Shown: in pieces, positions 1 to 5,078 of the stretch
How the letters are laid out: each line of letters starts with the position of its first letter
Numbering within the stretch: the first letter of the stretch is position 1
Source: Oscillospiraceae bacterium
Lineage (GTDB): Bacteria > Bacillota > Clostridia > Oscillospirales > Ruminococcaceae
Reading direction: 5' to 3'
Length of the DNA stretch: 7,354 bases
Assembly (NCBI GenBank): GCA_017544185.1
Contig: JAFYEQ010000364.1
Coordinates: forward strand, 1-7,354
Notes under the pieces: generated by a model
Seen by the model: only the letters and a program-made list of their open reading frames with translations
Database searches by the model: none
What the model was told of the DNA's origin: nothing
Program-made: the position numbers and the translations under genes

Positions 1-2
1 AG

Positions 3-599
3 ATCAAGGTCAAGCTGAGCAGCTTCCCGATGATACGCGCCATAGCGATACGCAGCTGCTTTACAGACAGTCCCGTGGCGGAGATGACGCTGGATAGCTT
101 CCTTGCACCTCCCTCATTCACGGTGACAGGCACCTTCGGCGGCAGGAAGGTAGTGTTCGACACCAACTACAGCACGGCGGACATATACTTCTCCACCACC
201 ACATCGAGCCTCACCACGGACGACCACAAGGTAAAGCCCGGCAAGAGCGTAGTTTTCAGCCACTTCTACGGCACGCTCTATGCCAGAGCATATCTCAACG
301 GCAGATGGTCCAACGTGTCAAGGCTGATACTCAAGATCCCAGACTGCGCAAAGCCCCAAGCCTCGCAGGACAGGGATATGCTGGTGATCAGATCCTCCAC
401 CCCCGACAGCTATATCATATACACCACGGATGAGAGCGTACCGTCCATCACCAACGGCACCCGTACCAAGGGCGAGGCACGCATACCCTTCCTGATAGGC
501 ACCAAGGTGCGTGCGATAGCTGTACGCAGCGGCTTCTCCGACAGCGAGGAGCTGAGGATCAGGCTGGCAGACCCCGATGAAGATCCGGATGAAGGATAA
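3..599 (+). CDS. C-terminal part of a secreted beta-repeat protein (chitobiase/FN3-associated-type repeats), 5'-truncated by the window
   Basis: The reading frame is open to the window edge; the first complete codon is at 3, so the Met codon at 30 is internal. The residues before it, IKVKLSSFP followed by MIRAIAIRS, match the end of the downstream paralogue (KEIRAIAVRS), which shows the gene continues upstream. About 199 residues are visible: the end of one repeat (to about nt 71), a second repeat (about nt 111-341, with FGGRKVVFD and LYARAYLNGRWS), and a third (about nt 345-569, with YIIYTTDESVPS and VRAIAVRSGFSDSE). The YTTD-x-x-x-P and RAIAVRSG signatures are typical of CHB_HEX_C/Fn3-associated beta-sandwich domains, which are usually found in extracellular proteins. 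The tail is acidic (DPDEDPDEG). By analogy with its neighbour, the missing N-terminus probably carries a signal peptide and leucine-rich repeats; that part is inference. No dockerin, LPXTG or transmembrane anchor is visible. Role unknown; surface adhesion or glycan contact is plausible. Confidence 0.85.
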   Translation: MKVKLSSFPMIRAIAIRSCFTDSPVAEMTLDSFLAPPSFTVTGTFGGRKVVFDTNYSTADIYFSTTTSSLTTDDHKVKPGKSVVFSHFYGTLYARAYLNGRWSNVSRLILKIPDCAKPQASQDRDMLVIRSSTPDSYIIYTTDESVPSITNGTRTKGEARIPFLIGTKVRAIAVRSGFSDSEELRIRLADPDEDPDEG

Positions 600-615
600 C
601 GGGTCATCCCGTATC
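595..615 (+). terminator. Weak hairpin after the first repeat-protein gene, possible terminator
   Basis: GATAACGGG (595-603) pairs with CCCGTATC (608-615) with one bulged A and a TCAT loop. It overlaps the stop codon and is followed by TTATAAATAA, not a run of T. The stem is short and the T-tract poor, so termination here is uncertain and some read-through into the paralogue is possible. Confidence 0.3.
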
Positions 616-667
616 TTATAAATAAGTATGATCAAACATCATATACAAACAGCGAAAGGATGATACT

Positions 668-2557
668 ATGAACAAAAAGAAGATCGCTGCTCTCATGGCA
701 GCCATCTGCGTATGCATGAGCACCGCAGCAGGCGTATCCGCAGAGGAGCAGACAGAGACAGCACAGCCCGATACGCTGGCAACAGATGAAGCCTCCTATC
801 AGGCGCTCGTCATGGTAGACGAGGGCACCTGCGGCAACTCCGCCACATGGAAGCTCTTCACCAACGGCGACCTGGTCATCAGCGACACAGGCAGGATGAC
901 AGACTACGCTCTGCACACCTCCCCCTTCTACAAGTACCGCGATACCATCAAGGTAGTCTACATCAACGGCGTGACCTCCATCGGCGACTATGCCTTCGCT
1001 GACTGCTATGCGATCACCGATGTATCGCTGCCCGATACGGTACGCAGCATAGGCAAGTATGCCTTCAACAACTGTCAGCTCCTGGAGAACACCGATATCC
1101 CCGAAAGCGTCACCGTGATCGACGACTTCGCATTCGAGAACTGCGTGAGCCTTACCACCGTATCCATACCCGATGCAGTGACAAGGATAGGCAAGTCTGC
1201 CTTCGAGAACGACTACTCCCTGCAGTCCGTAAAGCTCCCCTCGAACCTTCTCACCATAGATGAGCGTGCGTTCTACAACTGCAGCAGCCTCAAGGGGATA
1301 GATATACCCGACGGTACTACCACCATCGGTGCATGGTCCTTCTATGACTGCTCCAATATGGCCTATGCCAACATCCCCGACAGCGTCCGCACCATCGGCG
1401 TACATGCGTTCGACGGATGCTCCTCCCTCAAGCAGCTGACCATACCCGCAGGCATCAGCTACATCGACGAGGGCGTGTTCGCTAACTGCTCCGGCATCGA
1501 GGCCGTTACCATACCCGAGAATATCGACAGCATCGGCTATGAAGCGTTCCGCGACTGCTCACGCCTGAAGTATCTGGATCTGTCCTCCGGTGTGACATCC
1601 ATCGCCAACAACGCTTTCACAGGCGATCCTCTCGTACATATACACATCCCCAACGGCACCATCGCCGATGACTACAAGGGCCTTGGCGACCTGCCCCAGA
1701 ACAGCAAGTTCTACTACCCGCTCAACAAGTCCGGCTATTGCTATGACATCACCTGTCCTCTGGGTATGCCTGCCCGCACCGACGCTACGGTAGACTACAC
1801 GATCAACAAGACCGACACGGGCACTACTGCTGTTCTCACCTCCGACGACCCCCACGTAAGGATATACTACACTCTGGATAACCGTTCCACGCTGACCACC
1901 GATGACCCCAGCATCCCCAACGGCGGCACCGTAGACTTCGGTTACTACTATGGTTCGGTATACGTTCGCGCATACGATGACGGCGCATGGGGCCCTGTTA
2001 CCAGGATCATCATCGACAAGCCCTATGTAGCACAGCCCACCTACTCCGCTACTCACGTATTCGGCGGCAGGCTCGTGACCTTCAGCTGCCCCGATCCCAA
2101 CGTAGAGATATACTATGAGATCGGCACTTCTGCAACTACTCTCAAGAGCAAGCATGTAAAGCCCGGTACCACCGTATACATCGACGTTCCCGGCAAGTAC
2201 AGCCTGTACTGCAGATCCTACAAGAACGGCGCATGGAGCGATGCAGTAGCAAAGTACGGCTTCAACAACATCAAGATCGTTACTCCGAGAGTCGTAAAGG
2301 CTAAGGGCGACGACAAATACCGCATCTTCTGCAACGATCTGGATTCCTTCATCATCTATACCACCGACGGCACTACTCCCGAGATCCGTCACGGTGTAGA
2401 CAGCAAGCTCCACGTCGTGAACGGCAGGATCGCGCTCGGCTCCGACAACAAGTGGTCCAACGACTGCTATGTGACCGTGCCCAAGGGCAAGGAGATCAGA
2501 GCCATCGCCGTAAGGAGCGGTCTGGTAGACTCCGACGTAGTACTTTACAGCACCTGA
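668..2557 (+). CDS. Secreted BspA-like leucine-rich-repeat protein with C-terminal chitobiase/FN3-associated-type repeats
   Basis: The start is supported by AAAGGA at 655-660, 7 nt before the ATG. Residues 1-25 are a Sec signal peptide: MNKKK, a hydrophobic stretch, then a cleavage-like A-x-A/E region around GVSAEE. Residues about 94-333 hold ten BspA/TpLRR (LRR_5-type) repeats on an exact 23-residue period. The AF motif phenylalanines fall at 110, 133, 156, 179, 202, 225, 248, 271, 294 and 317. Cysteines sit three residues later in eight of the ten, with Asp replacing Cys at 182 and 320. Residues about 375-450, 455-535 and 538-629 are three beta-repeats like those of the upstream gene (IYYTLDNRSTLTTDD, FGGRLVTFS, YTTDGTTPE, RAIAVRSG). 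BspA-like proteins are surface or secreted adhesins that bind host or substrate macromolecules; the ligand here is unknown. No LPXTG, dockerin or C-terminal membrane segment is seen, so attachment to the cell is unexplained. The two adjacent genes look like a tandem duplication. Confidence 0.93.
   Translation: MNKKKIAALMAAICVCMSTAAGVSAEEQTETAQPDTLATDEASYQALVMVDEGTCGNSATWKLFTNGDLVISDTGRMTDYALHTSPFYKYRDTIKVVYINGVTSIGDYAFADCYAITDVSLPDTVRSIGKYAFNNCQLLENTDIPESVTVIDDFAFENCVSLTTVSIPDAVTRIGKSAFENDYSLQSVKLPSNLLTIDERAFYNCSSLKGIDIPDGTTTIGAWSFYDCSNMAYANIPDSVRTIGVHAFDGCSSLKQLTIPAGISYIDEGVFANCSGIEAVTIPENIDSIGYEAFRDCSRLKYLDLSSGVTSIANNAFTGDPLVHIHIPNGTIADDYKGLGDLPQNSKFYYPLNKSGYCYDITCPLGMPARTDATVDYTINKTDTGTTAVLTSDDPHVRIYYTLDNRSTLTTDDPSIPNGGTVDFGYYYGSVYVRAYDDGAWGPVTRIIIDKPYVAQPTYSATHVFGGRLVTFSCPDPNVEIYYEIGTSATTLKSKHVKPGTTVYIDVPGKYSLYCRSYKNGAWSDAVAKYGFNNIKIVTPRVVKAKGDDKYRIFCNDLDSFIIYTTDGTTPEIRHGVDSKLHVVNGRIALGSDNKWSNDCYVTVPKGKEIRAIAVRSGLVDSDVVLYST
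977..1627 (+). repeat. Ten 69-bp (23-residue) leucine-rich-repeat units in phase
   Basis: These are coding repeats: each unit starts at the S/T/V/R/Y-I-G/D motif (residues 104, 127, 150, 173, 196, 219, 242, 265, 288 and 311) and runs through AFxxC, then L-x-x-V-x-IP-x-x-V. The spacing is exactly 69 bp with no insertion or deletion in ten units, while DNA identity between units is only moderate. That fits an old, selected solenoid rather than recent slippage. Confidence 0.85.
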
Positions 2558-2569
2558 TACAGCACCTGA
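2546..2569 (+). repeat. 12-bp tandem duplication across the stop codon
   Basis: TACAGCACCTGA occurs twice back to back (2546-2557 and 2558-2569). The unit is a multiple of three, so the last three codons plus TGA of the repeat-protein gene are duplicated in frame, and a TAA follows at 2570-2572. The protein ends Y-S-T-stop; read-through would add Y-S-T and stop again. Confidence 0.85.
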
Positions 2570-2577
2570 TAAAAACA

Positions 2578-2604
2578 GCGAGGGGATGTGATACATCCCC
2601 TCGC
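2578..2604 (+). terminator. Perfect 12-bp hairpin downstream of the LRR gene
   Basis: GCGAGGGGATGT (2578-2589) and ACATCCCCTCGC (2593-2604) are perfectly complementary with a 3-nt loop (GAT). The hairpin lies 20 nt past the stop codon, as a terminator would. There is no T-tract on its 3' side; instead five A's lie on the 5' side (2571-2575). It therefore has the form of an intrinsic terminator for minus-strand transcription, or a 3'-end-stabilising hairpin for the plus-strand mRNA. Termination of the LRR gene is likely but not of the textbook form. Confidence 0.65.
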
Positions 2605-2682
2605 GATCCATATACATGATACTATTCTGCTTCCAGATCATTGTTTCGCAGTAAAGAGGTGCAACTGCCGGCACAGTTGTCA

Positions 2683-2712
2683 GGGACAAGGGACAAGGGG
2701 CAAGGGACCGGG
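2683..2712 (+). repeat. G-rich heptamer array, potential G-quadruplex
   Basis: GGGACAA, GGGACAA, GGGGCAA and GGGACCG follow each other without gaps (2683-2710), then GG continues the next G-run. The strand carries five runs of three or more G separated by 3-4 nt loops (ACAA, ACAA, CAA, ACC), which fits the canonical G3+N1-7 quadruplex pattern. It also looks like low-complexity intergenic repeat material. Function unknown. Confidence 0.6.
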
Positions 2713-2779
2713 ACCGTTCAAACATCTCGTTCTCGTTTGTAGGGGCTGACCTATGTGTCAGCCCACGGGACCGTTCAAA
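2710..2779. repeat. 13-bp direct repeats enclosing a GTAGGGGC-type stem-loop
   Basis: GGGACCGTTCAAA occurs at 2710-2722 and again at 2767-2779, 57 bp apart. Between them GTAGGGGC begins at 2739 and leads into a perfect 8-bp hairpin, GGGCTGAC (2743-2750) with GTCAGCCC (2757-2764), loop CTATGT. The layout resembles a small insertion that duplicated 13 bp, or an interspersed repeat unit with repeated arms. A related GTAGGGGC...GCCC unit lies on the other strand at 5079-5105. Confidence 0.6.
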
Positions 2780-2892
2780 TGAGCAGTTTCCTCTTCCAGC
2801 CCCAAGTCTCTGATCCTCTAGCACTTATCCATAAGTTAGATCCAGAATAGTATCACAGACGTTTTCATGATACATGATAAAGGAGCAGATAT

Positions 2893-3123
2893 ATGAGCCG
2901 AAAGATCGAGACAGAAGAGCATAAGAAGATGGTACATCATCAGGCCAATGTGAAATGGGACAGGACCAATATGCGTTCTCTCACCTGCCGTCTCCGCACC
3001 GAGGAGGCAAATATCTTCAAGGCATGGTGTGCAGAGAACGGTACCACCCCCGGCACTGTTCTCAAGGAATACGTGCTGGGTATCATCGAGGGATACAACG
3101 GGTATACAAGAGCCAAGAAGTGA
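2893..3123 (+). CDS. Small ribbon-helix-helix-like protein, 76 aa
   Basis: AAAGGAG at 2879-2885 sits 7 nt before the ATG, so the start is well supported. The N-terminal 25 residues are charged and probably flexible (KIETEEHKK, KWDRTN). Residues 27-34 (MRSLTCRL) would form a strand with alternating side chains. Residues 36-49 (TEEANIFKAWCAENG) and 53-66 (PGTVLKEYVLGIIE) would be two helices separated by a TTPG turn. This strand-helix-helix order resembles Arc/MetJ-type RHH proteins, which dimerise and bind DNA through the strand, and resembles many small RHH-like proteins in Firmicutes mobile or regulatory contexts. No toxin partner is adjacent on the same strand; the next gene converges with a 3-nt gap between stop codons and no terminator between them. 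Its target is unknown. The fold call is by pattern only. Confidence 0.75.
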   Translation: MSRKIETEEHKKMVHHQANVKWDRTNMRSLTCRLRTEEANIFKAWCAENGTTPGTVLKEYVLGIIEGYNGYTRAKK

Positions 3124-3126
3124 TGT

Positions 3127-3765
3127 TCATCGCCTCTGCGCCATATCCGCATCAACTTTCCGGCGCCACGCGGCCGATCTGCAGTTCTTCCTCACGCCCG
3201 TGACTGCCATATCCAGAGCCTCGAACACTGCCTCCGTACCTACTGCGTCTGCGCGGTAGTCCACGGCGTTGGCGGGCAGGATGCCGATACTTGACGCCGT
3301 CTCCACCGCGTCTATATTGGCAGCCATGAATATGAACTCCCAGCCCTTCTCCTGCATACCGGAGATCATTTCCTTCACCTTAGCGGAGGTATAGGTGCGG
3401 CTGGCGTTCTCCATGCCGTCGGTGGTGATGATGAACATGGTATGCTCGGGCACGTCCTCCTCACGGGCATACTTATGAACGTTGGCGATATGCTTCACGG
3501 CAGAGCCTACAGCATCGAGCAGTGCGGTGCATCCCCCGGGACGGTAGTCCTTCCCGGTCATCTTGCGCACACGGTCAAGGGGCACACGGTCGTAGATCAC
3601 CTTGCTGTTGTCGCTGAACATCACAGCGGACACCAGCGCCTCGCCCGGCTCTTCTCTCTGCTTGCTGATGAGGCTGTTGAAGCCGCCGATGGTATCGCCG
3701 GTCAGGTCGGCCATGGAGCCGCTCTCGTCAAGGATAAAAACTATCTCAGTAAGATCTTTTTTCAT
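3127..3765 (-). CDS. Cytoplasmic vWA (von Willebrand factor A) domain protein with intact MIDAS
   Basis: This is a 212-residue single-domain protein starting MKKDLTEIVFILDESGSM. The frame is open upstream to another ATG at 3807, but only the ATG at 3765 has a ribosome binding site (GGAGG, the complement of 3774-3778, 8 nt upstream). The metal-ion-dependent adhesion site is complete: D13-x-S15-x-S17, T80 in GGCT, and D116 in TTDGMEN. There is no signal peptide or membrane segment, so it should act inside the cell. Such vWA proteins bind Mg-dependent partner proteins and often accompany ATPases or stress/tellurite-type modules; none of those is in this window. It is the second gene of a minus-strand pair, 79 nt downstream of the macrodomain-HTH gene. 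Its Shine-Dalgarno lies inside a long inverted repeat, so its translation may be controlled separately. The C-terminus is basic (RKNCRSAAWRRK). Its partner and function are unknown. Confidence 0.88.
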   Translation of the reverse strand: MKKDLTEIVFILDESGSMADLTGDTIGGFNSLISKQREEPGEALVSAVMFSDNSKVIYDRVPLDRVRKMTGKDYRPGGCTALLDAVGSAVKHIANVHKYAREEDVPEHTMFIITTDGMENASRTYTSAKVKEMISGMQEKGWEFIFMAANIDAVETASSIGILPANAVDYRADAVGTEAVFEALDMAVTGVRKNCRSAAWRRKVDADMAQRR

Positions 3766-3772
3766 AGGATCA

Positions 3773-3815
3773 CCCTCCGTATATTTGATGTACTCATTAT
3801 ACATCATACGGAGGG
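3773..3815 (-). promoter_or_regulatory. Inverted repeat that would sequester the vWA gene's ribosome binding site
   Basis: CCCTCCGTAT (3773-3782) and ATACGGAGGG (3806-3815) are perfect inverted repeats. Just inside, GATGTA (3787-3792) pairs with TACATC (3800-3805), leaving a 7-nt loop and a 4-nt bulge (3783-3786): 16 bp in all. In a minus-strand transcript arriving from the macrodomain gene, the CCUCC of the 5' arm pairs with the GGAGG that serves as the vWA Shine-Dalgarno, with the AUG just outside the stem. The structure could block translation until melted or bound; at DNA level it could equally be an operator. Confidence 0.65.
3796..3801 (-). promoter_or_regulatory. Possible internal -10 box (TATAAT) for the vWA gene
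   Basis: On the minus strand a perfect TATAAT lies in the loop side of the RBS-sequestering inverted repeat, 30 nt upstream of the vWA ATG. No good -35 is seen at 16-18 bp (ACCACA at 17). If used, transcription would start near 3789, dropping most of the anti-Shine-Dalgarno arm and leaving the RBS free. Low confidence as a promoter. Confidence 0.3.
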
Positions 3816-3844
3816 CGGTGTGGTCGCCTGCAAAGCGACAGTTA

Positions 3845-4945
3845 TCAGCAGCCTATCAGGGGCTGGTCGAAGGTGAAAAGGGTCTCATTGATGGTATACA
3901 TATCGAAGTCCCTGTGCTCGATGAAGTAGCGCACGATCACGTCGAACTTGATGCTGTTGGACAGGGTGAAGCCCGCCTTTTTGAGGAGCTCGTCCGTCTG
4001 GGCACTGTCCAACTCCAGCGCTATGGCGAAGGCCACTGCCGTCTCCTTGCTGGGGCGATAGGCTCTGTTGCTGCGTATCTTTGAGAATAGCCGCCTGTCC
4101 ACATTGGCCTTCTTGTACACCTGAGGATCCGTGAGCCCTCTCTCGTCGATCATCCTGAGGAGCGCCTCGGAGAAGGACTCATCCAGCTCGGCGAATATAT
4201 CAGCATCTGACAGCGTTTCCTCCATGACGGCAGCCTCCGGCACGCAGTTCGCTGCTCTCATGTCAAACAGTGGGCTCCGCGCCTTTTTAGACTTTCCGAG
4301 CCGGCTGTTGCCGGGGCTGCCGGGCCTGCCCGGGCTGCTACTGCTGCCAAGGCGATCGGGGTCGGCGGGCATCGGGGCGCAGAGATCTGCCGTATCCGAT
4401 ACTCTGTCGTAGTGGGTATCGGCGTAGTTGTCGTCGATATACTGCTCCACCTCATCCGCCAGCGTCTTGCTGATGACCACGGCGCTGCGGTCGAAGACCA
4501 CAAGGGTCACGTCCATATCGTGCTCGGCCAGATGCTCCCTTATGGCGGTCACCGCTATATCCAGAGCCTTGTCCTTCGGGTAGCCGTATATCCCCGCAGA
4601 GATCAGCGGGAAGGCTATGCTCTCGCAGCCGTGCTCCTGCGCCAGCCGCAGGGAGCTCATATAGCACGAGTACAGGAGCTCGGGCTCCCCGTGTCCGCCG
4701 CCCCGCCACACAGGCCCAACGGTATGTATGATATACCTGCACGGCATATCGTATCCGCCCGTGATCTTAGCCTGCCCGGTATCACAGCCGCCCAAGGTGC
4801 GGCATTCCTCCAGCAACCTCGGCCCTGCCGCGCGGTGTATCGCACCGTCCACGCCGCCCCCGCCCAGCAGTGAGTTATTAGCGGCATTGACTATGGCATC
4901 TGCTCTTACCCTTGTTATATCATTGCGTATGATCTTGAATGGCAT
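3845..4945 (-). CDS. MacroD/YmdB-type macrodomain fused to a C-terminal XRE-like HTH domain
   Basis: This is a 366-residue protein. The frame extends upstream to 5026, but the ATG at 4945 follows GGGAGG (complement of 4951-4956) by 5 nt and begins the canonical macrodomain strand MPFKIIRNDIT. Residues 1-165 form the macrodomain, with NAAN at 20-23, GGGGVDGAIHRAAG at 28-41 (catalytic-loop Asp at 33) and SAGIYGYP at 117-123. This family binds ADP-ribose and often hydrolyses O-acetyl-ADP-ribose or mono-ADP-ribose on proteins. Residues about 175-250 are a low-complexity linker (SSSSPGRPGSPGNS, then basic KSKKAR). Residues 255-366 are helical (ESFSEALLRMIDERG, LFSKIRSN, ETAVAFAIALELD, LLKKAGFTLS), like a Cro/CI-type helix-turn-helix. 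Plain YmdB-type proteins are about 180 residues, so this fusion doubles that length. No ADP-ribosyltransferase is adjacent. It heads a two-gene unit with the vWA gene and has its own strong promoter. Deacetylase versus de-ADP-ribosylase activity cannot be decided from sequence. Confidence 0.9.
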   Translation of the reverse strand: MPFKIIRNDITRVRADAIVNAANNSLLGGGGVDGAIHRAAGPRLLEECRTLGGCDTGQAKITGGYDMPCRYIIHTVGPVWRGGGHGEPELLYSCYMSSLRLAQEHGCESIAFPLISAGIYGYPKDKALDIAVTAIREHLAEHDMDVTLVVFDRSAVVISKTLADEVEQYIDDNYADTHYDRVSDTADLCAPMPADPDRLGSSSSPGRPGSPGNSRLGKSKKARSPLFDMRAANCVPEAAVMEETLSDADIFAELDESFSEALLRMIDERGLTDPQVYKKANVDRRLFSKIRSNRAYRPSKETAVAFAIALELDSAQTDELLKKAGFTLSNSIKFDVIVRYFIEHRDFDMYTINETLFTFDQPLIGC

Positions 4946-4967
4946 ACATACCTCCCTGTATCGGTCG

Positions 4968-4989
4968 GATCCTGATACGATCATGATAC
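4968..4989 (-). repeat. 11-bp tandem repeat over the macrodomain gene's -10 and start site, candidate operator
   Basis: GATCCTGATAC (4968-4978) and GATCATGATAC (4979-4989) are adjacent direct repeats matching at 10 of 11 positions. The second contains the -10 box and an ATCATGAT palindrome (4980-4987); the first covers the predicted transcription start. One-turn spacing on top of a promoter is typical for a repressor binding in tandem. Which protein binds is unknown. Confidence 0.45.
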
Positions 4990-5011
4990 CACATCTACTT
5001 ATAAATGTCAA
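4983..5011 (-). promoter_or_regulatory. Sigma-A promoter of the macrodomain-HTH/vWA unit
   Basis: On the minus strand TTGACA (5011 to 5006) is followed after exactly 17 nt by TATCAT (4988 to 4983), with TGG directly before the -10, giving an extended -10. The -35 is perfect and the -10 matches five of six. The predicted start is near 4976, giving a leader of about 31 nt with the ribosome binding site at 4956-4951. This is the best promoter in the window. Confidence 0.8.
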
Positions 5012-5078
5012 GGCAGGCGGTGCCATGTCGTTGATGTTTGCCTGCGGTGCCGTTCATGTATGGGGAGAGCTGACACGA

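Larger units (their letters stand above)
2617..2855. mobile_element. Putative MITE-like non-coding element with 13-bp perfect inverted ends (239 bp)
   Basis: TGATACTATTCTG at 2617-2629 is the exact reverse complement of CAGAATAGTATCA at 2843-2855. A 13-bp perfect match is very unlikely by chance in a few hundred bases. No credible gene lies between the ends. The interior is structured: hairpin CAACTG/CAGTTG (2662-2667 with 2674-2679), a G-rich heptamer array (2683-2712), 13-bp direct repeats, an 8-bp stem-loop (2743-2764), and an ACTTAT-CC-ATAAGT palindrome (2823-2836). Subterminal AAGAGG..AACTGC is also loosely repeated in inverted orientation. Only a 2-bp CA flanks both ends, so no target-site duplication can be claimed. 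Alternatives are a composite of interspersed intergenic repeats or an RNA-structure element. Its right end lies 37 bp before the next start codon. Confidence 0.5.

Noticed and set aside
632..1405. Minus-strand 257-codon open frame opposite the LRR gene
   Set aside because: It is antisense to a repeat-rich gene with clear signal peptide and LRR pattern; its translation is low-complexity G/V/Y-rich with no ribosome binding site.
1559..2824. Minus-strand 421-codon open frame opposite the LRR gene and intergenic repeats
   Set aside because: Long only because of codon bias of the true gene; no family motifs, and its start region lies inside the putative mobile element.
2600..2892. CRISPR array or tRNA in the repeat-rich intergenic region
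   Set aside because: The repeats are irregular with no uniform repeat-spacer pattern, and no cloverleaf or TTCGA-type T-loop is present.
3766..3807. N-terminal extension of the vWA protein from the ATG at 3807
   Set aside because: No Shine-Dalgarno before it, it would translate through the inverted repeat, and the ATG at 3765 has GGAGG at the right distance and begins the vWA fold directly.
4946..5026. Longer start of the macrodomain protein at 5026
   Set aside because: It lies upstream of the promoter's -35 box, so the predicted mRNA would not contain it; the ATG at 4945 has GGGAGG.
5013..5045. Inverted GCAGGC/GCCTGC and repeated GCGGTGCC upstream of the macrodomain promoter
   Set aside because: Six to eight-base matches in GC-rich DNA of this length are expected by chance; not listed as an operator.
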